Source of the DNA: Lichenostomus cassidix
Taxonomy: Eukaryota > Chordata > Aves > Passeriformes > Meliphagidae
NCBI GenBank assembly: GCA_008360975.2
Contig: CM039196.1
Location: forward strand, 6,924,263 to 6,988,262
Length of the DNA: 64,000 nt
Direction of reading: 5' to 3'
The notes under the pieces are model-generated. The model made no database searches and was not told the DNA's origin. It was given only the letters and a program-made list of their open reading frames with translations. A program made the position numbers and the translations under genes. Positions 24,501 through 35,424 of the stretch are shown in pieces. Position 1 is the stretch's first letter, and each line of letters begins with the position of its first letter.

Positions 24501-27500
24501 TGTTACACTTCACTGCTATGACGTGTATGTACAGCACTACTATTATCTTTCTCCCTCTGACATTGGAACTGCGATGTTTTGTAGACTTACTTCAAGTCAG
24601 CTGCTAATAAATTAAATCCATTGTAAAGATGTCCCTCTACTGAAACTTTCTTCAAGTAAGAGTAGCTGTCCAGATCTGCAGTCAAGAAGTTTGTTACAAG
24701 AGCACCTAAGAAAGAGAAGTACATAGAGCAACTTGTATGTGTTTGCTGACTATTCTGACAGGTCTGGTAAAACAAACAGAAAGATAAAGATTCCTGTTGC
24801 CAACAGACTGTAACAGTGGAAATAAACCCCAGACCACAAGATCAAACCAAATAATGAACCAACTTTTAAAAGTCTTATATCATTGTACCATGTTCACGTT
24901 AAGAGCTTGACTTCTACTCTGAAGAACTCAGTAAAAGCTCTTGGTCAAAAATTCTACAGAATTCACATTTACTAACTACTGTAGACTGGATGTGCCTGTC
25001 CTCTCCTCCCACCTTACAAATTCTTTCTTGTCTTGCTTCATTTACCAGATATATGACCTAAAATTAAATACAAATGACATGGTTCATTTGTTTTTCTGTA
25101 TAACATGTTTTGTCATTGCAATACATTCCCAATCCAGTACTTTATGACAGTTACAAACAGACCCACTTTGATTTTAAAAAAAGCCACAGATTTGCTCTTT
25201 TGAGCATGCTCTTTTAAACAGGGTTTCTCCTATTATTTCTCGTATTATTTCCCCTCTGATTTATCAGTGGGGAAGAAGAATCTTTTAGGCTACCTCCAGC
25301 ATAATCCAAGTTGCACTCCCTGACATAGGTATTTGAATACGAATATGCACTTTTTAAAAAGTCCACTGTAATCTAAAACTAGCTCAGTGCTTGGCTAATT
25401 GTTCTGCCTGTTAATTAGAATTACTTTCCAGAGGAGACAGTGCTGGATTTCTTGTCTTAATGTGACTTCAGACTCTAGGCATTACATCTTGCTTTACTTT
25501 TGCCTCAAAAAATCATTATCCAAGTCAAGTTCCTCACATATGTACTCAAACTCATCCATTCAAAAATTCTTCTTACAGCGCATAAACACTCTATTTGTCC
25601 ACAAAGCTGTGTTAAGAAAATTAATATTGTAATCATCACTATTTTACTGGAACACCAGGGTTTGTTTGTCTGCTTTCTTTTTTTTTAAATTTATTTCAAC
25701 TCCTTCATACCTCTTCCTTTTGCATTTTTATCAATCTTTGGCTGCATATAGTTTGTCAGGGCTGCCATCTTGCCTTTCTTACTGATTCCCAGCCATGTGC
25801 CACCTTCTTTTCCTTCCTCCATATCCAGACCTAATGGAATAAGTAAGAGTTAGGTTGTTAAATACATTAAAATTAAAAAACATCTTTCAAACTTATGACA
25901 GAAGTATAAGGAAGAAGAAAACTTCTTATTAGAAAAGCAACACCAACACCCTAATAATAAAAAAATCCAGGCTCTGATTCCCTTGTAAGTTATATGAAAA
26001 CCACTGAAAATATCAAGACATACATACCACTAAGGATCTCATTGCTGCTGTCCCAAAAGTCGGCCGATTTGGATGGTCTGTGGTAAAATTCATCTCTATT
26101 AGCTGCTAGAATAAGCCTGTAGAACACAAGAGGAAAAAAGATACTATCACTTACAAATTGGAACTTCACAGTACAGGCAGAAGCAGAATCCAATTTTTGC
26201 CACAGCATTAACTCATTTTAAGCATGAAACCATCCTTTATCTCCCATCTCACCTTTATCACTCAGTGTAAAGGTCGACTGACATCTGACAGCAGCCTTCT
26301 CTCTCACAATCATGAGACACTCAGCAAGTTAATCTTGTGAGTGAATGAGGCAACTGGTATTTTCAAAAAATAGTACTTACAGCAGAGGACATTGAATTAA
26401 GATCGCATAAACAACTTTAAGATTCCTCAGCACGAAGTCACAGCTTAATCAAAGACAATTAATATTTTGAAATTATTTTTTAGAAAGTGTTTTTCATTGG
26501 TAGAACATCTTTACCTGAGGAGCAGGTAATGGATTTGGCTGATCCAAGTAAAGGCAAAAGACAACTGTGACCCCAGGCAAGCCCTGTTTGGAGGCTCACA
26601 GCAGCAGGTGACTGCAGAAAGCCCTGCACAGCTCCAGCACAGCTCCCAAAGTCCTGCTCATCAGTACCCACAACACGACTCGCCTTTATTTCAATTGCGA
26701 GACAGTGAACGCTCCCCTTTCTCTCCAGCTATGTTGCCTAATTTAATTTTAATGAAATGCCATCTTTCAAAAACCTGCAGATTTTCTTAACCGGTTTTCC
26801 ATAACCTCAGTATCTTCTTCACTGTCAGTTCCTCCTACCAGCTGCATCTCAATTATGTCTACACAGCAGAAGACAAGTTTGCTACTGGAAACTGAAGACA
26901 GACCATACAATTTTAATTCTAATTTTTAGCCACAACACACAAGAATCAATTCCAATGACATCTCATTACTTTATTCAGTATTCAGATGCACTGACATTTT
27001 CTGCAGGTTTCTGAACTTTCCTGCAAATTCATCTCTTCCCTAATACACTATTTTAAGAGAGGATTGCAAAGTGCAAGTTGCATATTAGAAATACTACAGA
27101 AAAAGAATCATAATCAACTATAAACTAGAAGGACCTAACACTTCAACAGCATCCTTTCTGTAAGGTAAGTGCTTAGCATTTTGCCCAACAAAGATAGCAT
27201 CTGTTGGAAAGTAAACTGTGGGTACATTTTTATCTTTCTAATGCAAAAATAATATTGTTCCTTTCAAACTTACACAATTTCTCTTCTTCTAGCTGATTTA
27301 AGTCTTTGAGCTATAGGCTTTCTGCTGGTTTAACAAATTTCTGTCACCTTCTTCAACATACTCCATTAACAGGATGCAGCCTCCTTTCACAGACTTTTAT
27401 TTAAATGAACATCTCCACTGTTAAAAATTAGTTTGGCTGAAGTGCATTTCTCACCTCCTGAAGCTTCAATTATACTTTGCCTTCAATAATTCTTGACATG

Positions 27501-30205
27501 AAACTACGGTTTGTTTATAATATCTAAATATTAAAAATAAGTGAGGTCTTTCTTGCGTGATTGAATATTCCCCATCTTAAGTTTAATGCAGATTCCTAAA
27601 TTTAGCACAAGGCTAGTTTACAAGAGCATAATAATAAAAACATCTTTATTTTGTCTTTTATGAAACATAATTATACTGAAAAGGAGCAATATTAAGTGAA
27701 CCTCATCTTCTAATAAATTGCAAAAAGCCTATTCAGCTATTTTTATAGCTCAAATAATTCAACTATATTAGGATTTACGTGTCAAGATTTATTTTAATAT
27801 CGAAAGAAATGAAAACATGAGAAATCATTCCATTAAAGCAATTTCCTTCAATGCAATTCAGCTCCAGAAAAGAGGCTGTGATTATAGCTTTGAAGCTTGA
27901 AACATTTATTTATTTGTAAGACATACTCAGTACTATTCAGAAAGATGTAAAGGCAGCATATTACCTCTGACAATAATAATGGACTACAGTAAAGTGCTTG
28001 TTACACTGCACTAAACTTTACCACAAAGAGGCCCCAAGGGACAAAACAGAACAGGTTGCAAAGGTACAGGCAGATGGATTTGTTAGCGTGTCACAAGGGT
28101 GAGTGATTTGTTTAATTAGATGCTCAAGAAAATTGGCCAATATATTGGTCTAGAAACCAGAATCTACCTGGATGGAAATCTCTCTTAAGTGTTACAGAGA
28201 ATATGTTTTAGCTTGGCCATTTTCTTCTAGCCAGTAAACTCAGCCAATGAGAAGCTGTTTGTCTTTCAACTTTTAATGCCTATTACAGACACTTTCTTTT
28301 AGTTAGAGATGCAAAGCAGAGAACAGTAAGGAAAGTTTAATCGCTTGCTTCATGATGGACAGACCAATTAGTATGTCTGCAGGCACAGGAATCCCCTTTT
28401 GGCTGGGAAAACTGTTCCAAGACCTTGCCATTAAATAAACAGAGCTACAGCACAGTGATGCTCAAGCTGTCAAGAAAAATTACCCTTAGCAAGGTCTAGT
28501 TGAGAGATGCCTAACTTGGTCTAATGGCTGTAATGCTGCTTGGAATTAGGAGGGCTGGGAACCACTCCCAGCTGATACTCAGACCTATGTCGGTCAGAAA
28601 GCTGAGGCAAAGGTGGAAAAAAGTAGGAACAATTTAAAAAGAAAGAAGTTCAACATTTTTCTGGATAAAGAAAAGCAAAAAGATTTAGTTACGGTGTGTT
28701 AAGGAAAATGAAAAAGGGACTAAAGTTATGTATCTGATTTTAACATCTCATGCCAAGAACACTGTGGCCTGGCATTTATCACCCAAACAGGTGCCTCAGA
28801 GTGATTTATCTCAGAGGTACAGAGCAAGGCACTGCTTAACAAAAGAGATAGAGGAAGTTAAATACAGTTAAATACCCCTGAATTTGGGCCAAACATCTCA
28901 AAAGTGTTGTCTTATTCTGACACTGACAGCAAGTTGTTTTCTGATATAAATTAGTAAGTTCAATCTGGATGCAATTTTTTATAGCAGGCAAACTACTGTA
29001 AGTTTTACTTTTAAATATTGATCATGGCAGAAAGTTCACTTGGCAAGCAACTGCAGTTTACATCCAAAGGATTTTCCCAAGAGGCATCAAATTGATGAAT
29101 CTGTCTTCTGCTAACTACCAACACAAAGAAAGTCAGACCAAATAAATGGGTATATTAATTCAGCACCAGTCACATCATAAACAAAACCCCTTTTTAGGCA
29201 GGCTCCAGATGCAGAAAGGAATGCACTCTGTGGACAATTGAGGTTTCGGTTCTCATTTCCTTTCTATCTATAGAATGGCATCTGCTTCTTAATACGAGAG
29301 GACAGGAAAACAAGTCAGTGAAAGGCACAACCATTTACTGAGCAGACTGACTCTGATGGTTTCTGGATGAATACCAATACTTGTACCCTACACAGTAATA
29401 TGGAACCTACACAGTATATATAAATACAGAAAGCAATAAACCTTGATAGCCTGCGTATGCCTGAAGTGCTGTCTTTCCATTACATACTCAAAGTACCCAA
29501 AGATACTGATGTTGGACATGAAATTTAAAAATTAAGGGCTATAATGAGGGAGAAGATGATTACAGGAAGTTTAGTATTCTGGAAACTCACTGTATGACAT
29601 TGATACATTCTTATAAACTTACCTAGAAGTCTGCAAGCTTATTTTTTCTTAAGGCTTTGGCTAAACATTTCATACACATGACTTAGTTTATTGTCTACAA
29701 TATTAACTGCAAACAGATTTTGGGGAGGGGAAAGGGTAGGACACTTATTAGAAGTTCCTTGGTTGCAAACTGGATGCCCTAAATGTATCTACCATACTGA
29801 AAGCAGGGAACAGCTACAACTGCGATGCCCAACCAATAGGATTCCCATTAATTAATAAAGTAGAAGGCAAGACTTTAAAAAATGGGAATACAATATTCAA
29901 AGGACTTATACAGCACATGACAGATCACCAGCAATAGTCCATGACTAGAAAGCCCCAGACTTCTGACAATCTAAAACCAACCTTTTTCTCAAAAGGTTGT
30001 AGTAACTCCTCCAGTGAGGAAAGACATGAAGCTAAACACAAAATTGAATACCTAATACTGATTTGAGTTTGTAATTCACACCCTGGCTACAAAAAGAAAT
30101 TGCGTGAAAAATTACAGAAGCGAGTCTGTTTTAACTACAACCATCTTACCTGTATGCATTTTTGGAAACTGGTCGGGGGTCAAATTTGAATAGAAGGATG
30201 CACAT
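15411..30205 (-). CDS. TANGO2: TANGO2, complete coding region over eight exons
   Basis: TANGO2 is a single-domain NRDE-family protein. Loss in humans causes metabolic crises with rhabdomyolysis and arrhythmia, and worm and yeast relatives have been linked to heme movement. The coding exons are 30205-30150, 26116-26028, 25830-25711, 24705-24591, 17762-17692, 16881-16728, 16052-15948 and 15531-15411. They sum to 831 nt: 276 residues plus TAA, the human length, with every junction in phase and GT-AG. The protein starts [12 protein letters not shown], with Cys2 the position expected for an N-terminal nucleophile. The signature NRDE is at residues 25-28. Later landmarks are [13 protein letters not shown] (53-65), [30 protein letters not shown] and [11 protein letters not shown]. 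No stop or frameshift was seen. DGCR8 follows on the same strand, as in mammals. Confidence 0.96.
15532..15947 (-). other. TANGO2 intron 8
   Basis: This 416-nt intron contains a 44-base pyrimidine-only block on the plus strand (about 15618-15661). No other feature is seen. Confidence 0.9.
15948..16052 (-). CDS. TANGO2: TANGO2 exon 8
   Basis: This 105-nt exon runs from acceptor TTTTTTCAG to donor AAG|GTAAGA. It encodes residues 202-236, including [18 protein letters not shown] and [14 protein letters not shown], nearly identical to human. Confidence 0.95.
16053..16727 (-). other. TANGO2 intron 7
   Basis: This 675-nt AT-rich intron shows nothing else recognisable. Confidence 0.9.
16728..16881 (-). 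CDS. TANGO2: TANGO2 exon 7
   Basis: This 154-nt exon runs from acceptor TATGTGTAG to donor GCC|GTAAGA. It encodes residues 151-201, including [20 protein letters not shown] and the less conserved helix-like [16 protein letters not shown]. Confidence 0.95.
16882..17691 (-). other. TANGO2 intron 6
   Basis: This 810-nt AT-rich intron shows nothing else recognisable. Confidence 0.9.
17692..17762 (-). CDS. TANGO2: TANGO2 exon 6
   Basis: This 71-nt exon runs from acceptor ATTTTTCAG to donor CTG|GTAGGT. It encodes [20 protein letters not shown] and three more residues. The codon split across the junction with exon 5 reads Asn127, where I recall Ser in human. Confidence 0.93.
17763..24590 (-). other. 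TANGO2 intron 5 (6.8 kb)
   Basis: This is the longest coding-region intron. It is AT-rich with a poly-A run near 18506-18521. A 194-codon frame on the opposite strand (19873-20457) is reported as a finding and not called a gene. No transposon or RNA gene is recognised. Confidence 0.85.
24591..24705 (-). CDS. TANGO2: TANGO2 exon 5
   Basis: This 115-nt exon runs from acceptor CTTTCTTAG to donor GAA|GTAAGT. It encodes residues 89-126, including [20 protein letters not shown] and [14 protein letters not shown], which closely match human. Confidence 0.96.
24706..25710 (-). other. TANGO2 intron 4
   Basis: This 1-kb AT-rich intron shows nothing else recognisable. Confidence 0.9.
25711..25830 (-). 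CDS. TANGO2: TANGO2 exon 4
   Basis: This 120-nt exon runs from acceptor TTCCATTAG to donor GAG|GTATGA. It encodes residues 49-88, including [20 protein letters not shown] and AALTNYMQP. The GG-TWLG-S block is part of the conserved NRDE-family core. Confidence 0.96.
26028..26116 (-). CDS. TANGO2: TANGO2 exon 3 with the NRDE signature
   Basis: This 89-nt exon runs from acceptor GTTCTACAG to donor GTG|GTATGT. It encodes residues 19-48 with [20 protein letters not shown]. The NRDE motif (25-28) gives the family its name. Confidence 0.97.
26117..30149 (-). other. TANGO2 intron 2 (4 kb)
   Basis: The intron between the start-codon exon and the NRDE exon is AT-rich with no exon or transposon recognised. 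A 12-base match to the start of miR-185 at 26716-26727 has no hairpin partner and was rejected. Confidence 0.85.
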
Positions 30206-30271
30206 TGAAGAACTGATGTTTAAATCTTGCTTCTTCCACAAAGGCTCAATGCAAGGTCATTCTGTAATAGC
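30150..30271 (-). CDS. TANGO2: TANGO2 exon 2 with start codon
   Basis: The exon runs from acceptor CTATTTTAG (first base 30271) to donor CAG|GTAAGA. The ATG is at 30205-30203, preceded by 66 nt of leader, and the exon encodes [18 protein letters not shown]. The start is fixed by match to human MCIIFFKFDPRP and by the family's invariant Cys2. Confidence 0.95.
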
Positions 30272-31532
30272 CTAAAATAGAAATAAAGATTATCTACTAC
30301 ACTGCAAATTATAAAAAGGTAAACTTGCTTCTATGCTGAAGTTCAAGGATTGCAATGTACCGACTAATAGCTCACAATAAAAAAAACCAAAAAAAAAAAC
30401 CAACTTCCAAAATAGATTAGTTTTAAAGACTGGTTTACTAACCAAATTCCTATGGCAGTGTTTTAAAAGTTATGCCTGGCTAGTTCAGATTTTTAGGAAA
30501 GAAACATGCATCAGGAAAATACTGATAAAGGCTAGCGTGTTAGCAGTACATGAAAAAAGACTTAAGTAATTTTCTGATAATTACCAATAAAGTACCTTTA
30601 CTTTTTTTCCCTCTCTTAAGTAAGGCAAATGCTTCTGTTAGAATAAAGGAGAGAAAATAAGACTCAAACTGTTGCAGAAGCTAGAAAAAGCCTGATTAAA
30701 GATACTCACAGACCTGCAAATAAAGTATACTTTACGCCAAGTTATTATCAAAGTCCAGGAGAAATTATTGCTCAGCATTTGGTAGAAGGTCAGGTACAAA
30801 CAGAAATACACTGGACATTTTGTGTCCAGAGTTTACATTTTGATGAGGAGTTTCCAGCACTTGTGCTATATTTAAAATTCTGGCCATGCAGATGGCATGA
30901 CAAATGTGCTTTCCATTTCAAACCAACAAAACAGCTTTCAAATATTTTTTGTTGTCCAATTAACATTTTTCTGGTAATAAAACTGCAGCCTGATCTTTAT
31001 TTTTTGTGGCTGCTAAACAATTATCAGAATGCTACCACCCAATGACACACAACCATTTTTTATTGCTACTGAGAGCTTTTGCCATGCAAGGGCTTTCAAG
31101 GTAAGTCGAGGGGAGAGGGAGGCAGAATTCAACACCACAACTCTAAGGCCATTTGAGCAACCCAGGATTTTTAACCATACTTTCAAAATATGTAGAAAGT
31201 GTCTTGCTCTTTAATTTCTACATATTTTGTCAGAAGAGATATCAGGAAATGGACCATCTTGACTACATTTCATGTCACCAGAAGCACAGCTGCAAGTGCA
31301 GCATTTATACAGATTTTTTTTTTTAATTAACAGCTTGCTGTTGGCTCCTGTTAAGTCACAGTTCAGCACTACAACCAGCCTGCTGTTGTTTCATGGCACA
31401 ACAAGTTCAGTCTTGCAATCTAATATCCTGCAAAGAGACTCTTCTGCTGCAGGACATGAAATAACTCAAAAAGGGGTGCAAGACTCATGACATGCTTGAC
31501 AAGGAAATCAGTGCACAGCAGTGTGTGTGTGA

Positions 31533-31567
<35 letters not shown>

Positions 31568-34500
31568 TATTTTAAATTCTGTTTGCTGACAAAAGGAATT
31601 TCCCTCCCAAGTTGACTCATAATCTCTGAGCTAAGAGCAGCAGTAGCAGAGCTATCCCAACTGTTTTCTGTTTAACAGGTTGCACAATAAGGCACTGAGA
31701 AAATGGAATTAAATCACACTGTTGGCTTTCTTTGCCTCTATCACATCAATCCCAAAACAACTGCCTAAGAAATTAATCATAAAGTGAAGACGCAGTCTTG
31801 AATTTTGGATAACTGATTTACTAGCCAGTTGTTTAAAAAGGATCATAGCTAGGTTTAATAGAGAAAATCTAACCAGTTTTGAGAAGCTGATATGCCCCTT
31901 CTCAGACTCCTATTGCTGAATTTTCAGTAGACTGCAATCATACTGGACTTGAACTAAGTTCAGGAAGACTTGGATCTTCTACATACAAATTATTTAAAAA
32001 ACAACACTCATAGCTCAGATCACCTTCAAATCTATGGTTTTAGAGGTTCCTATCTACAGCCCTACCACAAGTATGGTAGGGAATCCTTAAAACTATCTTT
32101 TTGGCAAAGTGCAAAGAAGCTCACTTGGTGAAAGCAGGGATACAAAATACAATTTTAATGATAAGCTATCACAGAGTACCCTTGCTGACTACAGGGATAT
32201 GGCTCTAGTATTCATTAGGTGTCCTGCCAGATAATTAAATTGATTACTCAATAAAAAACTGTTTGCAATTAATCACTCATAAGACTACTATTTTAATAAA
32301 CAGGTTTCAGGCTCCATTAGCTGATTTATTGAGTTCCCTTGAAATAATCAATTCAGTCCAGCTGTTCATGCAAAGTTACTGGCCAGCATAAAGATAACAC
32401 AAAAACTGCCAGTCAGAAAACAGCAGCAAAGTAAGTTTGCAACTCGCCTCACAATTATCTAGGACAAATAGTTTGAACACTTCAACGCCTTTCTAGAATC
32501 CCCAGTCATTATTATGAGGTACTACTACTTTGACAGAACTATCTTTTTGTCACCCCATGAACCCTGCTTGATGTTATTAGAGTTCTTTAATTACATTTAT
32601 GTTTTTATTAATGCCAAATATCAAACCAGCATTTTTTATCTTGGACTCCACCTGCCGGCCTTGAGACAAGCACAAACATTTATAGGTCGTATATAAACAG
32701 TCCAACGTGTTTTTTTAAAATTTAGCCAGAAGTGTTTAAGCCAGATAAAACAGAGCTATCCCTTAAAATAGTAGCCACACTTAACTGGCAGAGGAGGCAA
32801 GCAATGTATTTTGGTATCCTCTGCTCTAGGCTGGAGACAGTGAAGGCTTACTGCTCTCTGGATAATGAGCTTTTATAAATTCTAGTTTTCTTATTCCTAG
32901 TCAATAAGACAACAGTTACCAAGGATGACATATTAGCAACAATCTCCTATTTCTGTAATGTTTCTAGTTTGCTGTCCAACTTACGCCTAATACACCCAAA
33001 CCAGCTTGACAAGAACCACAAACATCCTGTAATTAAGCGTTCTGCTCCAAATGGCACTGCTAGTTGGAAATGACATTAAAGTAACTAACATTCTTGTTCT
33101 GTGCTACTGCACTCTGTTAGACAGCACAGTGTGTTGTTTTGCTCATTTGAAGGATCTGTTAAAAGCCTGAGTGGATACACGCCAGCATAAGGTAGCATTT
33201 AGAGGGACTATCAAGAGACCCAAACATGATAGATTGTGTGTGTGCTTTTCATAGGGTTCTACCATCATTTGGTTGATTAGAAGCAATCAGTTCACAATTT
33301 GGCATAAAACTATTTTACCCTTAAGAATTCCCAGTAGCAGGCTTTGAAAAATGAAGCCATTTGTTATGTATTTTGTATTCACAAATGAAGCATCATAAAT
33401 AATATCTGTCAGTTACCACAGTGATCTCAATTGCTTCTCAACTGATCCAAAAACTATTGTTTAGGTGCAGTCTAAAACACAGCTAAAAATCATTAGTTAC
33501 TGGAATCTGCTAGTTTTATGTACCACAACAATTACTTGTGGTCAGCAGAGTACCAAACTATTTTACTGTCTCTTTTGAGTATGTCCAAATGAAACTGAGC
33601 ACTACAGTCCTCAAATGCCCATAGAAGGGCCATTAAATTGGATGCATTTTCTTGCACTAGTGAAATGAGGGGCTTTTTTGAGGAGCGAACTTCAAAATCA
33701 TCAAAAATAAGAGATGCTTGATTAGTTCTCAAAAGTCATCTGTCTTTTTTGCTCAGAGGTAAGTGTCCCATGCATTTTTAAAACTGTTTTTACTGTTTTG
33801 TTTTTGCACTTCCCCTGTGTAGCACATGCTCCCCTGCAGTAACACTAATAACTAAAGATGAAGTGGAATAGATGGCTCTATAATTTGATGACTTCCAGGT
33901 CGCTCCCTATAAAGACCATTTGTAAATAACCCAAGCTTTGCCACCCTACCAAGGTGAAGAGTCAATCTTCACTTCAAGAGACAGCAACGCAAAGTACAAC
34001 CCTCATGAAACAGAGAAAATAACACGTAAGGCGAATGGCACTCACAGGTTTAATGGGCTAATTTTATTTTCAGCTGCTTAATTTCTCTCTGGCGTTTTAC
34101 TGGATTAGGTCCACCGTCCAGCTCCCATGAGGAACGAACGCCAGTAAACATAACCTTTTACCACACCACGTTTCAGAAACATTTACAAGGATGCAATAAA
34201 ACGGCCTTTCCCCCAGTTTCTCAAGAGCACGAGTTTCTCCTCAGCCACGGATCTGCACACCCAGAGCCTTTTGCTGGGCTAGTTCCTTAGATAAAGGCTG
34301 GATTTTCAGCTTGCACAATTCTTAGGTTTTCTTCACCGAGGAACCACCAAAAGATGTTAGCGGTTTTCACCGTCTCTCTGTGACTATTTCTTGACCTCGA
34401 AGGGTCACCACAGATTAAAACTTAATTAAAAAATTCCTTTATTGCTCTTGTACACTTACAAGTACCCTTTCCGTGACGCAAATACCAACCAGCCACGACC

Positions 34501-34805
34501 CACGCAGGAATGAAATGCCAGCGCATAACCAAACTGCACAGGTGTGAACTGACACCTGAAAACATCCCTAGAGGTGCTGCTGGATAGATTTTAAATAGAA
34601 ACCGTACGCAAATGGCGCTGAGGAGCAGCACTTTGCTGGGCGGGGAAGGCCGGAGCGGTGGCGGTGGCCGGGAAGGGCACACAGCCCCCCGAACCGGGCG
34701 GGTGGTGGCAGCCGAGGCGCCCCCAGGCCATGTCCGAGCCCTGTCCGAGCCCGTCTGCCGGCACAGCCCGCTCGCCCCTCACTCCCTGCCTCCCTCCCTC
34801 ACTCA
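30272..34805 (-). other. TANGO2 intron 1 (5' UTR intron)
   Basis: This 4.5-kb intron lies between the inferred CpG-island first exon and the start-codon exon. It holds a GT/TA microsatellite at 31521-31563. Extra non-coding first exons could be present but are not identifiable by eye. Confidence 0.6.
31521..31563. repeat. (GT)n(TA)n microsatellite
   Basis: Five GT units are followed by GAG and about 14 to 15 TA units. It lies in TANGO2 intron 1 and is likely length-variable. Confidence 0.95.
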
Positions 34806-34890
34806 CCCACAGCCGCCGCTCCGCTCCGCGCGTTCCCCGCGCCGCTTCCGGAGCGCGGCCGGGCCGCAGCAGCACCGCCCCTCCGGGGGC
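34806..34890 (-). other. TANGO2: TANGO2 exon 1, non-coding (inferred)
   Basis: A good donor TGG|GTGAGT at 34806/34805 on the minus strand lies within the CpG island, immediately below an ETS site. A leader exon is needed because the start-codon exon has a clear acceptor at 30271. The 5' end is estimated. Confidence 0.5.
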
Positions 34891-35032
34891 CGGCCCAGCT
34901 CCTCCTCCCGCCGGCCCTGCCGGGACCGCCACCATCCCTGTGCCCTGTGCCCTGTGCCCTGTGCCCCGGGCCGGCCCGGCTCCTCCTCCCGCCGGCCCTG
35001 CCGGGACCGGCACCATCCCTGTGCCCCGGGCT
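34887..35032. repeat. 81-bp tandem duplication with internal 7-bp repeats
   Basis: The phrase TCCTCCTCCCGCCGGCCCTG begins at 34900 and again at 34981, followed in both by the same GGGACCG, CACCATCCCTGTGCCC words. The first copy contains four tandem CCCTGTG units (34936-34963), the second only one. It lies at or just upstream of TANGO2 transcription start. Confidence 0.9.
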
Positions 35033-35200
35033 GGGCCCGCCGGCACCCGCACCGAGAGCTGGCCCTGTCCCCCCCTGGGCCCTGCACCGCCGCGGGTGTG
35101 TGGGGTCGGTGCGACACCGCCCGGCATCCCCCAGCGCACTGGGGGACTCACAGTACGTGAGCTGCTCCTTGCTGCCTCAGCCTGCTGCCAGCATAGCTGG

Positions 35201-35424
35201 GTTCAAACTGAGACAGGAGAGTCAGGCATTAGGAAAAGATTTGTCACCCTTAGGGTGGTCAGGCACTGGAGCAGGTTGCCCAGGGAGGTGGCAGAGTCGC
35301 CATCCCTGGAGATGTTTAAGATCTGGTAATGTGGTTTAGTGGTTTATAGAGGCTACAGTGGTAGTGCCAGGGTGGACTTCATGTTCTTAGAGATCTGTTT
35401 GAACCTTGCTGATTCTATCATTCA
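35201..35424 (+). mobile_element. CR1 LINE fragment (3' end)
   Basis: The sequence follows the 3' end of chicken-repeat-1 elements: an ATTAGGAAAA block, then GGCACTGGAGCAGGTTGCCC, CATCCCTGGAGATGTTTAA and a final GATTCTATCATTC resembling the ATTCTATG tail. It is 5'-truncated, as most CR1 copies are, and has small deletions. It lies between the TANGO2 promoter and the next CpG island. Confidence 0.88.

Larger units (their letters stand above)
34610..35130 (-). promoter_or_regulatory. TANGO2 CpG-island promoter
   Basis: This sharp GC- and CpG-rich block covers the inferred first exon of TANGO2. The minus strand carries an ETS-family site CCGGAAG (34851-34845) close to the donor of exon 1. An 81-bp tandem duplication lies in its upstream half. 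The long open frames here on both strands come from composition. The start site is probably near 34830-34900. Confidence 0.7.

Noticed and set aside
26716..26727. Match to the first 12 bases of miR-185 on the minus strand in TANGO2 intron 2
   Set aside because: The following bases diverge and no complementary arm occurs within 80 bases on either side, so no hairpin can form.
34591..35339. Overlapping frames of 104-223 codons near 35 kb
   Set aside because: They are composition-driven frames over the TANGO2 CpG island, the tandem duplication and a CR1 fragment.
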